From positions 36,673,977 to 36,737,976 of the forward strand of contig JAAONU010000014.1 in the NCBI GenBank assembly GCA_012932295.1: a stretch of 64,000 nt of DNA, in the 5' to 3' direction. The translations under genes and the position numbers were made by a program. This document shows positions 59,587 through 64,000 of this stretch, piece after piece; position 1 is the first letter of the stretch, and every line of letters begins with the position of its first letter. The DNA is from Cyclina sinensis (taxonomy: Eukaryota; Mollusca; Bivalvia; Venerida; Veneridae). Under the pieces are notes generated by a model. That model saw only the letters and a program-made list of their open reading frames with translations. It was not told the origin of the DNA and did not search any database.

Positions 59587-62500
59587 CTCAAGGGCAATTG
59601 TACACAAGTTTTCTACGTCGTATGTGAATTTGCAAGATCTTTGTCATCGTGTAAGTTTCACTTGAAACAAAGTTTGCGTGAAATACCTATATATTATATA
59701 AGACTTTTGAACTTCCAAGTACAATTCATAATTATACAAGTCATGACAAGTGTTTAACTGTTCTTGTGAAGGAAGCAAAAATGACACAGAATAGAATTCT
59801 GTCACATAAGAAAAACAAGCGAATCAAACGATTGGTAGGTACAGTTACAATAGTTAAAAATAAACCTTTTTATCTGTATAACATTGTATTGACAAGGTCA
59901 CCTAGGAAAATACCAAGCTATAATGAACCACGCAATTTCTACGGTAAAACTTGAGAATTTATTCTTGTTTCTTCCATTAAATAGAATCATTCATTCGTTG
60001 TCTTCAAACGGAAATGACATAATAAAATATTATCTATAAATAATGATAGAGAAACAACTGTTAAAGTAATGAATTAAACTGCAACTTAAACAGGTTTATA
60101 TGAACAGAGATTAAAACGGTAGCATTATCTTAATGTAAAAGAAAAATATGTCATTCAAATCAATTATACACGGTTCTTATCAATTACAGTCACTGCAATT
60201 ACATTTATTTTATTTAAAAACAATCAATGGATTTTCAATTCAAAATATGGCCAGCAGTCCAGTGTGTGCGCGGTCGCAAATGTTCACAGCACCAGAGGAC
60301 ATGTTTTATTGTGAAATTTTCAGTTTATCTACAAACGTTAGCAACTGTAGGCCCATAATCCTTGGTGATTTAACGCGAGCGCTGAAACAGATATAAATCT
60401 TCCAAATGGGGAAAAGGGTCCCCGGGGTTCGCGCTATCAATTCATTTCACAATTTGGCATTTCAAACAAAGCATTGAGCGTTTAATGACAACTCTATATC
60501 ATACAAAGGCGTTAGATATAAATTACACCCAAACACGACATGGTTGTAGATGTTATCGGTAATTTGACAATAACTTACTCAAACCGGAAACAATAGAAAC
60601 ATTTGAAAATTAAAATTTGCAGATATTTTATTTTAATCTAGGACAATAGTCCTTTTTGTTTCACTCTAATGCCCTATATTTACGCGCAATTTTAAACAAT
60701 TAAACACCCAAGGACTCTGGTAATTTCAGAGAAACAAAAATGTCGACTGATTATTTAATAAGAACAATAAGGTCCATCAGGTGGAGTAAGGGTTAAAAAA
60801 AATAGTGTCTGCTTCATTGGCCACCACAAACTGGCAATAGTAAATGATTTTAGTGGCGACTTTATACTCAATATATCATGACTTAACAAAAGGACTTTTT
60901 CAAATAGTTCCGATGTAAAGCACGGTGAATGTGTTTAGTATTTATTTTCTTTATTTATTTAGGATTAAATTTAATTGTTTTATTTTTTATTTATTTATTT
61001 GTTTTATACACGCGGTTAGACAGAATGACAGTATACTATATAAGGGCCCAAAAAAGTGATCACTTTTACTTTATCTGTGATCAAGGTCAGTAGACCTTTT
61101 TTATCGAGACAAAAACGAAATTTGATAAAATAAGTTAAGACTGCTAAGAAAAAAAACAACATTTGACTGTAGTAACAATTAAATGTGTAACAAGCGAATA
61201 AACTCAAGACTAATACATACTTGTAAAAAAATTCCAGAAATGATCATATTTATTTGTTAAAACAGGAAAAGGTGAAGAAGAAAAAAAGCACGCAATTTTT
61301 TGTCTTTCTTTGTAAATGGACGTTCTGCAGATGTGTAATGGGTTGCGGTCAGAGACATTCACGGAATGATTGTCATATAAAAATGACATTTCATGTATAT
61401 TTAAATACTGCAATGATGCTATTTTCAAATTCAAATCTTAATTTAAAAATACCATAGACGCTTTTACATTCAAATTCTTTGAGAATATTTTCATTTTTGC
61501 CATTTTTAGTTTAACCTATATCTGAACCGTCTTTTTTTTCTCTTCCGTTAGAACTTTTCCCCTGAAATGTCTTCATTCATGAATATATTATAACAGTGTG
61601 AATGGGGACAAACATTTGTAGGTTATGGGAAAAACCTAGCTCATTTGTGTTAAAATATTCATATTGTTTTCATATTTAAATATTCATTCGATTTCGTCTA
61701 GATAAGTCTTTTTATAGGGTGGCTGCTTCTATATTTGTACTCACGTTTTGTTAGCGATTTCTGAAAATTTGTACTTTTGGAAAATCATAGGTTTTTGTCG
61801 CTTTTGGAAAAGACAGACATCTTTTTGTGTATGTGTGGATTATTAAGACAGAGCTGTAAAGGGGACAAGAAAAGGGGGCTACCTATTAGTAGAGAAAAAC
61901 TAGATTTAAGAAAGATAATTGTTTTAGTAAACGCCAAATAAAATCAAATACTTTCATTTTAAATAACGAAGTAAAAAAATATAGGGGAATATGATATTAA
62001 CTATAATGTTTTAGTTGGAGTTTGAAATGTTTTTGAAAAATATTTTTGTTGTGGCTGCTTGTGATGTTACTGGTGGTTGATGTTGATGATAATGGTGATG
62101 ATTATCGCGATGATGGTTTCAGAGTTGTCAAATTATTGATGGATGTGGAAAAAAATAAAAGTTGCAGTGATAAAATATTTGAATATGTAAAACTTCATTC
62201 ATATAAATTTTCAAAAACTCTTTACACGAGGAGCTAAAAACAACAACAACAACAAAAACTCAAACTTTTCGTAAAACATATACGGCGAAAATGTTTTTAA
62301 TTTTTTTCGGTATTTACATAACAGTTGTCGCTTTCCGTTACAATTTCCGATACCAACTATCCAATTCTCAAGTGGAATAATTAAATAAATATTCTCTTAT
62401 CGAGTGTTTGCAGTAGTATTTGCACACCCGATCAATTAAAACGGTTCGGGTTTTTTCTAATTAATTTATGTACATGTTACACGGCAGTACCCCGAGAATA

Positions 62501-62771
62501 AAACTATCGTCACCCTGTGAAATATTGATCGCTCTATTTTCGTTATTTAAATATTTCCTTACAGTTAAATAGAACACTTTCTAAATAAATAGTTAAAGTT
62601 CTTTGTTCAAATATTCAATTCGAGATGTTTTCAATGCAAATATACTTGTTTAAGGACGCGTGTGCAAATATAAGGGGAACCTTAACGCAGCAACCTAACT
62701 CTGATCTCGTTGATAAAGCTTGTCTCAGATGAAGCTGCATAAACGGCTACTGACTGGCTATTTAACTGAAT
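59587..62771. other. Gene-free stretch
   Basis: AT-rich sequence with short ORFs and no recognised domain. Small (gat)-rich tract at about 62075-62115. No SINE or tandem array seen. Confidence 0.45.
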
Positions 62772-63042
62772 TGTCGGAACCGGATGCTCATATTACCGAC
62801 GTTCCCTGAAGAGTTTAGTTAGTTTAGGTTGTGAGGGATGATAAAAGTCCTGGTGAATCAGAAAATAGTCCATTCCAGAGACACTCCTGGTTCTTTTACT
62901 CGCTAAGTGTATAGCACTCATACATGGGACCTCATTTCGGCATCTTATCCGGCTCATCCGAAAGACATAAAGTAGTGTTAGTCTAGGAAATGGGATCGAA
63001 TTCTTGACCCCTGGTTTACTACAAGACCACTGATCCGCCCCT
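62772..63042 (-). repeat. SINE family B copy
   Basis: 'tattaccgacgttccctgaa', 'gagtttagttagtttaggtt', 'gacactcctggttcttttac', 'ctcatccgaaagacataaag' and head 'acaagaccactgatccgccc' on the plus strand. Confidence 0.8.
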
Positions 63043-63059
63043 CAGCATCCACCCATTGA

Positions 63060-63330
63060 TAATAGTACCCCACATATACTAGAACACACATGAATACATA
63101 TATACTGTTACACAAGTACACTAGCGCACAAATACTTGTACCCACATATACTTGTACCCATATATACAAGTCCCCATATACATGTATATCACTACACACA
63201 TATACTAATATATACATTAACTAATGCACTTATATATAAGAACCCACATATACTAGTCCACCCATACACTAGTACATATATTCTAGAATCCACATATACT
63301 TATACTCACATATATAAGCACAGCACCATA
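63060..63330. repeat. acacatatac-type low-complexity tract
   Basis: Irregular repeats of 'cccacatatactagtac' and 'cacatatact'. Plus- and minus-strand ORFs here give only Tyr/His/Ile/Thr runs and are not genes. Confidence 0.8.
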
Positions 63331-64000
63331 AAGTGACAACTTTCGAAGACAAACGAAAAATAGAAATGGTGCCTACATGAACATTCAAATGCAACGTCCA
63401 TTGACAAAAAATAATTTAAAAGATTTTCCTCCCTAGCTCATTTATTCGATAATTTAAATATTTGGTGTTACTTTAGTACTTTAAATAAGAAAGATGAATT
63501 AAAAGTTACTAAATTATTTATTTGTTCGCCCTTCACTCATTTGGAAAAACTACCCAAAAAAAACATTAATGGTATATCATAAATATATTTATAATAATAT
63601 TTTTTAACGTGACTGGCATTTTGAAAAAAAAAGTAAATATTTTTTTCAAAAGGCAGCTGTCGGTTTGATGTGGTCTTCGTTTTATCATGTTTTCAAAGGA
63701 CTTGTATATATATTCCTTGCATGTTTATGGTTTCACGATTATTTACAAGCTAAAAAGTTGTAAAATTGCCCTCACCAATAATTGAAAAATAAAACAAACG
63801 AAACCTGTCATGAAAGTTCTTCTAGAGGTTTCTCTGATGTACAGTCTAACACTTGCAAAGCGAAGACCAAGCCAAATTTTTTACTGGAACTAAAAGCTGA
63901 AATGAGTTCGTGAGGCACAGCAGAGAACTACGATGCCCAGTCTAAAAGGTTCATAAATATACCCTCAGCCCATTTGTATTGTCTACATATTTACGTACGA

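Noticed and set aside
59416..59757. 113-codon ORF with repeated 'ARQPSHGMHDNL'-like motif
   Set aside because: It is generated by the 23-bp minisatellite; the non-repeat part has no recognisable content.
62978..63336. Tyr/Val/His-rich ORFs on both strands
   Set aside because: They are translations of the acacatatac low-complexity tract.

Overview
The window looks like nuclear DNA of a bivalve mollusc. It is AT-rich, with intron-rich genes of short exons, many tRNA-headed SINEs, tandem arrays carrying the 'caaggtcaaggtcac' and 'tgtccggagcataact' motifs common in bivalve genomes, Tc1-like and Crypton-type elements, and a class IV POU gene of invertebrate type. No bacterial, organellar or viral gene block is visible. 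The species cannot be named from this sequence alone.

Layout. 0.3-0.55 kb: first coding exon of a BTB/POZ gene on the minus strand. 0.8-0.9 kb: a palindrome. 1.1-5.15 kb: a small plus-strand ORF, a complete but inactivated Tc1-like DD34E transposon (about 1338-2898), and a Crypton-type tyrosine recombinase pseudogene (3254-5146) with three separate net +1 lesions. 5.2-14.5 kb: no gene, but several tandem arrays, two SINEs and a long inverted repeat (11.69-12.46 kb) of self-similar units. 14.5-24.4 kb: no confident gene; a LINE 3' end, microsatellites, and a 21-copy 41-bp minisatellite abutting a SINE tail.

25.4-37.5 kb: the best-resolved gene, an LRRC74-like leucine-rich-repeat protein with two C-terminal EF-hands. 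Twelve phase-compatible exons give about 502 codons. Its introns hold a fold-back MITE, a 1.4-kb minisatellite, a higher-order 156-bp array, a 59-bp array and a Tc1 fragment. 37.5-51 kb: three orphan exon-like segments, a diverged second copy of one of them, and a SINE family whose nine copies (counting one at 62.8 kb) all lie in one orientation.

54.7-58.4 kb: a two-exon POU4F/Brn-3 gene on the minus strand. The 42-codon first exon ends in the same phase as the acceptor of the POU-domain exon. 58.4-64 kb: putative POU4F promoter, a 23-bp minisatellite, and otherwise gene-free sequence.

The genes form no operon or obvious pathway. They are three independent host loci (BTB, LRRC74-like, POU4F) in repeat-rich DNA. 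I found no clear new multi-gene system. The most unusual local structures are the splice acceptor repeated in tandem in LRRC74-like intron 1, the probable GC-AG first intron, the SINE-linked minisatellite, and the Crypton/Tc1 pair, both decayed by frameshifts.
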